From Flavobacterium sp. UBA7665 (lineage in GTDB: Bacteria > Bacteroidota > Bacteroidia > Flavobacteriales > Flavobacteriaceae), in assembly GCA_002483285.1 (NCBI GenBank), contig DLHP01000033.1, forward strand, positions 1-64,000: 64,000 nt of DNA, read 5' to 3'. Shown here one piece after another: positions 41,891-50,106 of this stretch. The stretch's first letter is position 1. Each line of letters starts with the position of its first letter. The translations under genes and the position numbers were made by a program. Below the pieces are notes generated by a model. That model saw nothing but the letters and a program-made list of their open reading frames with translations. It did not search any database and had not been told where the DNA came from.

Positions 41891-42728
41891 AATTCTTTTA
41901 TCTATAAATATTCTTTAGTTACGGTGAAGACCTAATTTTTTGAGCCAAAATTTTTTAAAAATTTTCTGAGGCCATCCGATTGCCACCGACACCATTTGAA
42001 AATTGCCTGCCTTATAAGAGCGGAAACGCGAGTTGGGCTAATGGGAAATTCAAGAATTTTCGCCAGCAGGGAGGCAGGGGATGCTTTTCACTCTAACGGT
42101 TTTAGCTTGATGCCAGAAAAATAAAGACTTGCCAAGGGGTTTAGGTTTTAAAGTACGTGCTAAAGGTCTTGTCAAATCATCCCCCTTATATCCCTGTGTC
42201 GGTTAATTCGAGGCCATTTTTGGATGCTTTCGGAACATTAAAATTACCTCGCTTCGCTTCTTGGATGAGGTTCTACATCGCCGAGACCATTCTCAAGTAC
42301 CTGCGAGGCAATTTTTAAATGGTAGGCACTCCATCCACACGTTCCCTCATTATAAGAATATATATAAGAATAAAAGAATTATAATAGATATATAGTTATC
42401 TATAATAAGGCAATCGTCAGATTGCCTCGGTATTGTAAACCACTTCCAACTTACTTAGTTTCTCTTTTCTTCAAATCACCTCCAACGGAATCTTTGAAAA
42501 ATAGAATCGCGAGGCAATTTTTAGATTGCCTCGGTAAGATTTTAAGAAATATCGATAAATCTTTAAAAATCACTTGACTTTTTAGAATTCGTGCTTATAC
42601 TTATCAAAACAGTTTTACAAAGGGGTTTGCTGGCGGGTTGCAGTCGCCAGCTTCCGTTGCCCCGAAATCAAAAACGGAAATACCAATAATCGCCCGATTG
42701 GACGAAAGAGAATAACGGAATATCTAAA
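41891..42728. other. 838-base non-coding region with origin-like repeats
   Basis: No credible gene of normal size. The right part holds repeated GAGGCAATTTTTA and GATTGCCTCGGTA motifs and an AT-only stretch (see 42242-42536). The left part holds moderate-GC sequence with no recognised feature; one 27-codon reading frame near 42040 is unsupported. Confidence 0.6.
42242..42536. repeat. iteron-like inverted repeats upstream of the Rep-like gene
   Basis: GAGGCAATTTTTA occurs at 42305-42317 and 42511-42523; GATTGCCTCGGTA occurs at 42420-42432 and 42524-42536; an inverse variant AATTACCTCGC is at 42242-42252. GGCAATC pairs with GATTGCC around 42408-42427, and CGAGGCAAT pairs with ATTGCCTCG around 42510-42533. 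A nearly pure A/T stretch (42350-42405) lies between. This is the layout of a plasmid or phage replication origin, placed 200 bases before the Rep-like gene. Confidence 0.55.
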
Positions 42729-43514
42729 ATGGAATTCAAATCTTTGAACGACGTGTTCAGCAACAATTTTATTAAATCATTACCACACCTTACCAGACTT
42801 GACCTAACAGCCAACGAAATCAAAATCATCGAGCTGGTCTTATCCTTTACCCATAAGGGTCTGGATTTCTATATGAACCACGCGACCATCGCCGATTATC
42901 TGGTCTTAAAGGAGACCAAGACCAAAGCTAAATCAGTGGGCAATATCATCGCGAAGCTTCGTAAGAAGGGCTACATTGAGACCGTAACCACACACAACTA
43001 TAACGGAAAGAATGGCGGCTCATCAACAATCATAACTGTTAACGAGGCGTATCTCGAAGAGCAGCTCCATGCCGTATTTAGCTCTATTGAGGTCTTAGAC
43101 CAAAATACGCCGCAAGCCTTGTCAACATTGGAGTTAGAACAAGTTAAGATGCAGCTCCCTAATGCGACCCCATCGGGTTCTGCGGATGCGGTATCTTTCC
43201 CGTATAACTACGAGACCAAGAGACAAACCGCAGCCGAATTTGTAGCTGAATTGGATTGTATGGTTGACGAGCCGCGACCAGTCTTAAACCTTCCAAGTTT
43301 GAAAGATTTCGAAGACCCTGACGATGGAGAGCAAGAGGATTTCGGTTACATGGAATTCGAGACTTTAGAAGGCTTCAAATCTTTGCTTCAAGCATTGATA
43401 GGTCTTGACCAGATGTATCTCAAGAGAGGGACATTACAGCAATTAATTGACAATAGGCTGGGTTGGGATTTAGACAGGATGAAAGAGGCGTTTGCATCGA
43501 CCATACTTAGATAA
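42729..43514 (+). CDS. replication-initiator-like winged-helix protein
   Basis: 261 residues. The N-terminal 110 residues form a winged helix of the type used in plasmid and phage replication proteins: LDLTANEIKIIELVLSFTHKG, then ATIADYLVLKETKTKAKSVG, NIIAKLRKKGYIETVTTHNY and a wing NGKNGGSSTIITVNEAYLEE. The rest is acidic (FEDPDDGEQEDF) and ends in helices. The origin-like inverted repeats upstream support a replication role, but no catalytic motif is seen and a transcription factor is possible. Base composition is higher in GC than in the operon that follows, a sign of mosaic origin. Confidence 0.65.
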   Translation: MEFKSLNDVFSNNFIKSLPHLTRLDLTANEIKIIELVLSFTHKGLDFYMNHATIADYLVLKETKTKAKSVGNIIAKLRKKGYIETVTTHNYNGKNGGSSTIITVNEAYLEEQLHAVFSSIEVLDQNTPQALSTLELEQVKMQLPNATPSGSADAVSFPYNYETKRQTAAEFVAELDCMVDEPRPVLNLPSLKDFEDPDDGEQEDFGYMEFETLEGFKSLLQALIGLDQMYLKRGTLQQLIDNRLGWDLDRMKEAFASTILR

Positions 43515-43524
43515 ATGAAAATAA

Positions 43525-43562
43525 AAAATCACTGGCTCAAGGTCAGTTATTATTATTTTTAG
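43525..43562. terminator. weak bidirectional terminator between the Rep-like and nuclease genes
   Basis: ACTG (43531-43534) and CAGT (43544-43547) form a short imperfect hairpin flanked by A-rich and T-rich sequence between two convergent genes. Confidence 0.4.
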
Positions 43563-43571
43563 TTAAAGATT

Positions 43572-44228
43572 TCAGGCTGCTATATTTTTTGAAAAATCTA
43601 ACATTAAATGATAAATTACAACTTCGTTATGCGCAGAGCAGTAAGAATAGTTGAAATCAGTTCTAAGCACTCTGGTGCTGAGTATTTTTGTTGTATTAGC
43701 TGTCCTATACGAATTCTGGAGTAACTGGTTTATTGACCCAATGTTAGCCGCTATATCCAGTGGCTGAACAACAAATCCAATCATGCCATTGATTTTATAA
43801 TGTGTTGAATAAGCTTTAGTAGTAAAACGGCATATCCCATTTTCTATATATTTTGCATTTAAGCCAGTAGTTCCATTTAAGTTATTGCTATCAAGTCTTT
43901 TACATTCTATGATATAATAGGCTTGGGCGTCTAAAAATGTATTTACGGTTTGAATTTTTATATCTGTTCTTCCTACACTTGCATCCTCTGGAACTTCTCG
44001 GTCGAATAAATAGGATATTAATCCCATCTTATTTCGAATTTCATTGTTTTTTAAATACTGTAAAAGGAGGACGTCACGAATGGAATTTTCATCGTTTGCT
44101 AAAGTTACGTTGTCTTCTAACATAAGATAGTAGCAGCCGACTATTTTTGTAAGAAGGTCTTCAAATTCTGCATTATAGAAATACTCACTGTACTCGAAGT
44201 TGGTTGCGCTTAAATTGTTAAATATCAT
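43572..44228 (-). CDS. PD-(D/E)XK-like nuclease, third gene of the HD / NTase-methyltransferase operon
   Basis: 218 residues, AT-rich. Signs of a restriction-type nuclease core: RTDIKI (D89) and, after a short strand, YYIIECKRLD with E108-x-K110, the PD-(D/E)XK pattern, preceded by helices (NSIRDVLLLQYLKNNEIRNK) that would carry the upstream acidic residue. The remainder (GLNAKYIENGICRFTTKAYS... NGMIGFVVQPLDI) resembles endonuclease-associated cores of restriction proteins. Its start overlaps the methyltransferase stop by 11 bases, so the two are coupled. It is probably the cutting partner of the methyltransferase; this is inference from motif and position. Confidence 0.65.
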   Translation of the reverse strand: MIFNNLSATNFEYSEYFYNAEFEDLLTKIVGCYYLMLEDNVTLANDENSIRDVLLLQYLKNNEIRNKMGLISYLFDREVPEDASVGRTDIKIQTVNTFLDAQAYYIIECKRLDSNNLNGTTGLNAKYIENGICRFTTKAYSTHYKINGMIGFVVQPLDIAANIGSINQLLQNSYRTANTTKILSTRVLRTDFNYSYCSAHNEVVIYHLMLDFSKNIAA

Positions 44229-47200
44229 GGCGTTTACCTCCTTCCTTTAATATAGCATCAGTAAATTCATTAACATCTAAATATGCTATTGCCGAATGCC
44301 ACAATTTCATTTCATTGGGTTTGAAAATATAGAAATAATCTTTTTCAAATCCTCGGATGTCTTTTTGAACAAAAAGTTTTTCGGTAATTTTTGAAATTCC
44401 CATTGCGGCTAAAAAGTTCAAAATGCCTAAGTCATCGGTTTGTTTGTCTATCCACTCTATTTCTTCTTTATAATCATTTCTTGGAATTATTTTGAAAAAC
44501 ATTCCAATTAATTGATTCGTATGCCATATTTCGATAATGAATTTATTATTACCATTTTCAAGCTTTTTGAAACGAGATTTAAAAACCTGTGCATACTCAA
44601 ATAGTAACTCGGACTTGAATGGTATTGGAGAGAAGAGTCTTCTCTTACTTGATGCATCACCCACGATTAGGATTTTAGCAATGTTTTCACAGTAATTTAT
44701 TAGTGCATTTTCGGTCTCGTCAATTTCAAATGACTGAATAACGGTTTTGTTAATAGATTTTAATTCTTTTTTTATGATGGAATTCAATTCGTCAATCTCA
44801 ATATTATTTATTATGCCCGTATTTTGCTCTTCAAATAACTTTTTTTGAGCAGTTTCAATATTTTCTACATTTGAAGAAACATCCATATTTATGTATGGAA
44901 GGCTATATTTGTTATAATTTTTCACCCGTTCTCTTTCTACCCCTATCGATGAAAAAATATTTATAGCATAATACATAAAAAGGTTCGTGCTAAAAATTGA
45001 CGCAATGTTGTGAAGAACATTCAACTGTTTTTCATCTATTGCTTTTATCGAAGTTATCGAATCCTTAAATAAAACATCCTTTGTAGAAATAGCACATTTT
45101 GCTGTGAGAGTTTTCATATCAATTCCCTCTCGAATTAGAAGCATCGGATGATGGTAAATTCTCACATCTTTTATAATATCAATTTTTTCTTTTTCTAAAA
45201 CTCCAATTTTGTCGTAGTCGATATAGAAAGAAGTGATTGCTTCTGTTTTTAGAAAGGATATACCTTCAATTATACTCGTATTTTTAGTTTCTTTTAAAGG
45301 GAGCGTTCTACTGTGAAGCCCAGTAGATTCGACAAATAAATCTTTATTTGAAACTATGTTCTTAACAGTTGGAAAATTATCTTTCAGCCTTTTTATAAAA
45401 TTAAAATCGAGATATGACCCATATACTAATACTTTCCAAATCCAATCATGTAGTTTAAAGTTTTGTTGATTAATTAATTTATAATCGGAACGGTTAATAG
45501 TAAAAACTTTAAATAGAGAGAAAAACCTACTTTGTTTTAAAGCAATATGTTCAACGACATTTTTATCAGTATTTTCGCCGCGCGCGTATCGATAAAATAA
45601 AACGGCTGCTGGAGCTACAGCGGGTTGATTCGATTTTTCAAAAACTTCATGCCGTACTGGAGCTAATTCAAAAACTCTATCGACGAAATATTCTTCCAAC
45701 CAATATTGTCTAAATGGACTAAAATTGTCATTGTATCCAAGATTGTAGAGACTACTGCTCCTAATAATTAATGATATGCGCGTAGTCGCAGAGCAAAAGT
45801 CACTAACCCTTAAGACAAATGCTTCTGCAATTTCATTATTATTGATTGCAATCGGATATTTTTTATGCTTTTCTTTTTTACTTCGATTCTTTAGATAGGT
45901 ATTACCTATATCGTCCATTCCATTTCCCTTCCACGGTGGATTTCCCAATATAAATTGAAAGCTGACTTTATTTAAAATAGAATTGAATGTTGAATTTTCA
46001 TCAAAAAAATCGGCTTCAAAAAAGTTCGTATTAAAAAGCTCAGGGAAGGTAAATGTTTCAATCTCTTTAGGCTCTAAATAATCCAATAACGTAAGGTAAA
46101 TCGAAAAAATTGCTACTTGGACAGCACTTAGGTCTTTATCAATCCCATATATATTGTCCTGCGCTAAACGCTTTATCGCTATTTTGAATTCCTCACTGCC
46201 GACTTCAATTCCACTATCAGAAATAAACTTCTCAATAACTTTGCGAAGCGTTTCTACAAGGAAAATACCTGAACCACATGCGGGGTCTAAAACCTTACAA
46301 ATGGCAAAGTCAGAAGTGTTTTTTGATAATGCCGAAACTTTTCTGTCACTTTGAAAAATTTCCTTTTCTACAGTTTCTTTTAAAATATAATCAACTAAAA
46401 AAAGAGGAGTATAATATGCTCCCTCTTTTTTTTGATTTTCTTGACCAATAAACATTTCGTAAACATTACTGATAAATTCAATAGGGATTATCGCAAAGTC
46501 ATAGAAATCGAACAGCGATAGTTGCCCACTTTCTATGTTTTCGCCATTTAAAAGACGTTTAATGACCTTATATTGGTTTAAAGTTATTTCATCAAATTCT
46601 TCATCAGATAATGGGAAAATGTCGCCTTTAAACCCTTTTTCGTCATTCTCTAAATAATCAAAAAATGATTTGATTTTTTCAGGATAAGAAAGTAATTCGG
46701 AAAACTCATTATTACTCCAAGTTCGAAGCTCGCCATCGAAATTAATTTTTACTTTCCTATCAATAAGATATCTTACAAAAATTGCTTTTCCAATTATAGC
46801 GTTTGCAATTTTAGCAGATAGATTTTGCTCTACTAATTGTTTTCTTGCACTTTGGATGTTTCGTAAAAGATGATAGTCTACTCTTTTCTTGTAATTCAGG
46901 AGTTCTTGATGTTTTTCCCATGTATTTCCACTTACCAATCGGAAATAGCTAAAATCATCAAGTTTCTCATCTTTTCCCAATACCTTTAATAGCTTGGATT
47001 TTAAATCGAAATCAAAACCATTGAATATCTCTACAATATTATTCTCTATTATGATTGAAATAGGACACTCGTTGAAATTCCATATGGCTTTATGTAAAGC
47101 GTGCTTATTTGGAGGATTTTCGAAAAATAATATAAGAGGTTTGTTATCAAAACAAAAAAACGCCTTTGGTTTAATATCTTTTTCAATCAATCTTTTGACA

Positions 47201-48051
47201 CGGTTTGGAAAGGCAGTTTCATTTTTCCAAGTGTCCTCATGTGTGTAAAAAAGGCCATTATCCTTATTAAGTCCAAGGCGTGTATATATTTCTTCCAAAT
47301 TTGCCATCAAATAATCTCCTCTTTGTATTTTATCAAGTTTGAAATTTGAAATTGTGTTATTAATATATTCCTCTGTATAAAGAATTTTTCCAAAGTGTTT
47401 TAATTGCGTCTGATTGTATTCTAATTTGGTTTTGTATAATTGAATTAAATATCTTTTTAATTTATCAGCAATCGCTAAATTATACTCGTTTGCATAATAT
47501 AAAGTGTTAACGACACATAAACTTACATTCGCATTCGGCTTATACAGATAATTTATTTCCCGATTTTGCAGGAAGCTTAAAAAATCGGTTTTGTAATAAA
47601 ATTTTTTTTCATTTAAAGAAAAGAGTATTGCGGAAAAATTAAAAAATGCAGTAGAAGGAATAAAGCGGTGCAAATTATCAACCTCACTATCCAATTCAAG
47701 CCTTTTTTGATACTGAACCGCCCATGTTTTCTCTAACGTCCACAAATCGATATTTGTTTCTGAAATATTGATTTTATAACCGCCAAAACTATTGCGCCTG
47801 ACGGATATAGAATTAGGAACTAAAAGTTCAATGTTTATATCATCTCGAATAACAATATCTAAATCCCGAATTTCTTCTTTTTGCAAAAAGAAATTTCTTA
47901 TAACTCCACTGAATATGTACACATCATTTACCTCAGCAAGGCGCATCAAAAAAGAATGTACCTCAGCATCTACGTTACGCTTGATATATTCTAAAAATTC
48001 CTCTGAAGAGGAATTGACAATGTCTGCAATATCAGATAATTTTTTGGCCAC
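44218..48051 (-). CDS. nucleotidyltransferase fused to Eco57I-type N6-adenine DNA methyltransferase
   Basis: 1277 residues. The N-terminal 1-145 resembles a Pol-beta/poly(A)-polymerase nucleotidyltransferase: YIFSGVIRNFFL (G49, R52), IRDLDIVIRDD (D63, D65) and a third acid in NIDLWTLEKTW (D102). A long helical part follows (to about 530, including NKPLILFFENPPNKHALHKA), then a class-I methyltransferase with YTP (547-549), SAM motif DPACGSG (589-595) and catalytic NPPW (704-707), so adenine-N6 modification is expected. The C-terminal 500 residues look like a target-recognition region. It overlaps the HD gene by 20 bases and the nuclease gene by 11. Type IIG-like modification enzymes are the nearest known family; the nucleotidyltransferase fusion is unusual. 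Confidence 0.82.
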   Translation of the reverse strand: MAKKLSDIADIVNSSSEEFLEYIKRNVDAEVHSFLMRLAEVNDVYIFSGVIRNFFLQKEEIRDLDIVIRDDINIELLVPNSISVRRNSFGGYKINISETNIDLWTLEKTWAVQYQKRLELDSEVDNLHRFIPSTAFFNFSAILFSLNEKKFYYKTDFLSFLQNREINYLYKPNANVSLCVVNTLYYANEYNLAIADKLKRYLIQLYKTKLEYNQTQLKHFGKILYTEEYINNTISNFKLDKIQRGDYLMANLEEIYTRLGLNKDNGLFYTHEDTWKNETAFPNRVKRLIEKDIKPKAFFCFDNKPLILFFENPPNKHALHKAIWNFNECPISIIIENNIVEIFNGFDFDLKSKLLKVLGKDEKLDDFSYFRLVSGNTWEKHQELLNYKKRVDYHLLRNIQSARKQLVEQNLSAKIANAIIGKAIFVRYLIDRKVKINFDGELRTWSNNEFSELLSYPEKIKSFFDYLENDEKGFKGDIFPLSDEEFDEITLNQYKVIKRLLNGENIESGQLSLFDFYDFAIIPIEFISNVYEMFIGQENQKKEGAYYTPLFLVDYILKETVEKEIFQSDRKVSALSKNTSDFAICKVLDPACGSGIFLVETLRKVIEKFISDSGIEVGSEEFKIAIKRLAQDNIYGIDKDLSAVQVAIFSIYLTLLDYLEPKEIETFTFPELFNTNFFEADFFDENSTFNSILNKVSFQFILGNPPWKGNGMDDIGNTYLKNRSKKEKHKKYPIAINNNEIAEAFVLRVSDFCSATTRISLIIRSSSLYNLGYNDNFSPFRQYWLEEYFVDRVFELAPVRHEVFEKSNQPAVAPAAVLFYRYARGENTDKNVVEHIALKQSRFFSLFKVFTINRSDYKLINQQNFKLHDWIWKVLVYGSYLDFNFIKRLKDNFPTVKNIVSNKDLFVESTGLHSRTLPLKETKNTSIIEGISFLKTEAITSFYIDYDKIGVLEKEKIDIIKDVRIYHHPMLLIREGIDMKTLTAKCAISTKDVLFKDSITSIKAIDEKQLNVLHNIASIFSTNLFMYYAINIFSSIGVERERVKNYNKYSLPYINMDVSSNVENIETAQKKLFEEQNTGIINNIEIDELNSIIKKELKSINKTVIQSFEIDETENALINYCENIAKILIVGDASSKRRLFSPIPFKSELLFEYAQVFKSRFKKLENGNNKFIIEIWHTNQLIGMFFKIIPRNDYKEEIEWIDKQTDDLGILNFLAAMGISKITEKLFVQKDIRGFEKDYFYIFKPNEMKLWHSAIAYLDVNEFTDAILKEGGKRHDI

Positions 48052-49504
48052 TTAATTTTTGATAATGGTCTAATGCAAATTGGTCAGTCATCCCTGTAAT
48101 AAAGTCCACAATAATTCTAAGTTTAGAATAATCAGTTAATTTGGTTATATCCTTGTCATTTTCAGGAATTTTATTTTCCATTTGAACAGTACGATAAATG
48201 CTATTTGAAATCATGCCAATAGCTCTATTACGGTATTTTTCCTCTTCATGAAAAATAAACTCAATATAGTAATCCATAAGGCCTGTCAATACAGCATGTC
48301 CTGTAAGTTCTAAAGAAAGTATTTCTTTTTTAGGGAAAATATGTTTGCCACAAAATATTGAAAGCTTTTTAGTTAATTTCAGACTGTCGTCTTTTATAAG
48401 TTCTTTGTTATACTTTCCTTCATAAATTTCGGGTAAGTGTTTAAAGAAATTTTCAATTGTTATACCGACCAACCTCTCTATTAAATAAATTCTTAAATCT
48501 ACCATTTTAGAGATTTCTCTTCCATAATCGTAAACCTTAATATTAATTCCCTCAAGCGTCTTAAGTAATTCGACATCCAAGATTTCAGGCTCATTTGATA
48601 GTTTTCCATCAGAATCGACTTTAAGCTTTAAGTGTTTTTCTAAATCTTCAAAGCCATACCATCCCTTGTTGAAACCATCTTCAATATCCATGGTTAAATA
48701 ACAAATTGAATCCGCCGCTTCCATCAAAAAAGCTAAAGGATGCCGCATGTTTTTTCCTTGACTATCTTTTAGTCCACATGCGTCAACGATTTTTTCTAAA
48801 TATTCTCGTTCAGGCTGAAAAACGCCTCTTTTACTTGTAGACAAGCTTGCCCCATCCACATTATCCGCATTAGGATATTTTAAGAACGCACCTAATGTAG
48901 CATGTGTAAGGTTTAAACCATATGCATTGCTAAGTGCTTGTAACTTCGTTAGAATTCTAAATCCTTGAGCATTGCCATCATAATTCTTAAAGTCATCAAT
49001 TTCTTTTTGACTCATTATAAAAATGCGTTTATTATTTTCCGTAGCCTTTTTTTTAATTTCGGGAGTGATATCTTCCTTCTTATCTACGACAATTGAATTT
49101 TCAAATAATTTTTCAAAATAATTTTGAATTACCGTTTCGCCAAAATGACCAAATGGCGGATTTCCAATGTCATGCACTAAACAAGCATTTTTTAATATTA
49201 TCGGAATTGCTCTTAGTAATTGCTCTTTAGTCTGTCCTGTTTCTGAAACAAAAGATGCATCTGCACATACTCTTACACCTAACGAATATCCTATCGCCAT
49301 AACCTCCATAGAGTGGGTTAATCTCGAATGTATGTGGTCATCAGTAGTTAAAGGGAATACTTGCGTTTTATCGTGCATTCTTCGGATAGCGGGACTAAAT
49401 ATTACTCTTCCAAAATCGCTCTCGAAATCATTTCTAATTTCGTCATCAAATGTCTTAGAAGACGGTTTTAATCTGCCTTTGCTTAAAAATTTATCCCAAT
49501 TCAT
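48032..49504 (-). CDS. HD-domain dGTPase-like protein, first gene of the defence-like operon
   Basis: 490 residues from the ATG at 49504 (MNWDKFLSKG); a start 21 bases upstream is also in frame. It matches dGTP triphosphohydrolases (Dgt family): FGRVIFSPAIRRMHDKTQVF near 31-50, SRLTHSMEVMAIGYSLG with H64, HDIGNPPFGHFGE with H111-D112, and EAADSICYLTMDIEDG with the last metal-binding Asp. The metal site H...HD...D is therefore intact. Such enzymes remove dGTP and can block phage DNA synthesis. It differs from the chromosomal flavobacterial Dgt I know, is AT-rich, and leads the operon; its stop overlaps the methyltransferase start by 20 bases. Confidence 0.85.
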   Translation of the reverse strand: MNWDKFLSKGRLKPSSKTFDDEIRNDFESDFGRVIFSPAIRRMHDKTQVFPLTTDDHIHSRLTHSMEVMAIGYSLGVRVCADASFVSETGQTKEQLLRAIPIILKNACLVHDIGNPPFGHFGETVIQNYFEKLFENSIVVDKKEDITPEIKKKATENNKRIFIMSQKEIDDFKNYDGNAQGFRILTKLQALSNAYGLNLTHATLGAFLKYPNADNVDGASLSTSKRGVFQPEREYLEKIVDACGLKDSQGKNMRHPLAFLMEAADSICYLTMDIEDGFNKGWYGFEDLEKHLKLKVDSDGKLSNEPEILDVELLKTLEGINIKVYDYGREISKMVDLRIYLIERLVGITIENFFKHLPEIYEGKYNKELIKDDSLKLTKKLSIFCGKHIFPKKEILSLELTGHAVLTGLMDYYIEFIFHEEEKYRNRAIGMISNSIYRTVQMENKIPENDKDITKLTDYSKLRIIVDFITGMTDQFALDHYQKLSGQKII

Positions 49505-49677
49505 ATTAGTTTGATTTGATATCAAAATAAGAATTTTAAAAGGATAAATCCTAACATTTTCTTTCGTTGTTTCGTGTTCTCAATATTGATGCCGCCTCCC
49601 ATCTGTTATAGTTTGATATGCTATTGCGAGTCGTTTTAAATCTTCCACAAAACGGTTCGACAATTCAACGTTGTAGG

Positions 49678-49979
49678 GTACAAAAAGCTCTTCTGAAAAG
49701 AAGGGCTTTTTTTTTGGAGCGGAGTCAAACATTTTTTGTTTGACGGCTCCGAGTACAAAAAGCGCTGCTTGAAAGGAAGGTTTTTTTTGAAGCGGAGTCA
49801 AACATTTTTTGTTTGACGGCTCCGGGTACAAAAAGCGCTGCTTGAAAGGAAGGTTTTTTTTGGAGCGGAGTCAAACATTTTTTGTTTGACGGCTCTTGGT
49901 ACTGAAAAGCCTCTTCTTTTTGAAGGGGCTTTTTCTTTTTAGGATTGGTGTCAAACATTTTTTGTTTCACGGCTTCGTA
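49678..49979. repeat. tandem array of about 73-bp repeats at the right end of the island
   Basis: Four units begin with GTAC at 49678, 49753, 49826 and 49899 (75, 73 and 73 bases apart; the last is about 78). Each holds an AAAAAGC...CTT hairpin with a T run, then a GGAGCGGAGTCAAACA...TGTTTGACGGCTCC inverted repeat. The third junction includes CGGCTCCGGGTAC, identical to the tRNA-Leu 3' end; copy 2 differs by one base there. The reading frames seen across the array on the minus strand are by-products of the repeat. Bases 49505-49677 hold no gene. Confidence 0.85.
49817..49829 (+). other. candidate attR core at the right end of the island
   Basis: CGGCTCCGGGTAC, identical to 35505-35517 in tRNA-Leu, same orientation, followed by AAAAAGCGCTGCTTG. 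With recombination at this core the tRNA would be rebuilt intact in front of these bases. The match is short and sits in a repeat array, so it may be a by-product of the array's origin. Confidence 0.4.
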
Positions 49980-50053
49980 GCATCCACATTAACATTTCCA
50001 ACTCTAGATGTCTAATGGCGCGTTCAAAATCAGCAACCCTATTATCAGCTAGA

Positions 50054-50084
50054 ATAAAAAAAGCCACCAGTAAAACTGATGGCC
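50054..50084 (-). terminator. terminator of the nuo operon
   Basis: GCCACCAG (50063-50070) pairs with CTGATGGC (50076-50083). On the minus strand the hairpin is followed by a run of seven T, 22 bases after the nuoN stop. Confidence 0.85.
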
Positions 50085-50106
50085 TATATTTTAAAATGGA
50101 TAATTC

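Noticed and set aside
42029..42130. 27-codon frame starting ATGGGAAATTCAAG
   Set aside because: Too short, with no conserved pattern and no neighbours.
49650..49682. Possible second tRNA fragment (CGGTTCGAC and GGGTAC nearby)
   Set aside because: Only a T-loop-like run and a short end are present; stems do not pair, so no tRNA is called.
49580..49970. Minus-strand reading frames of 81 and 83 codons in the repeat array
   Set aside because: They are translations of the tandem repeat (recurring KQKMFD and KKPSFQAALF) and not a separate gene.
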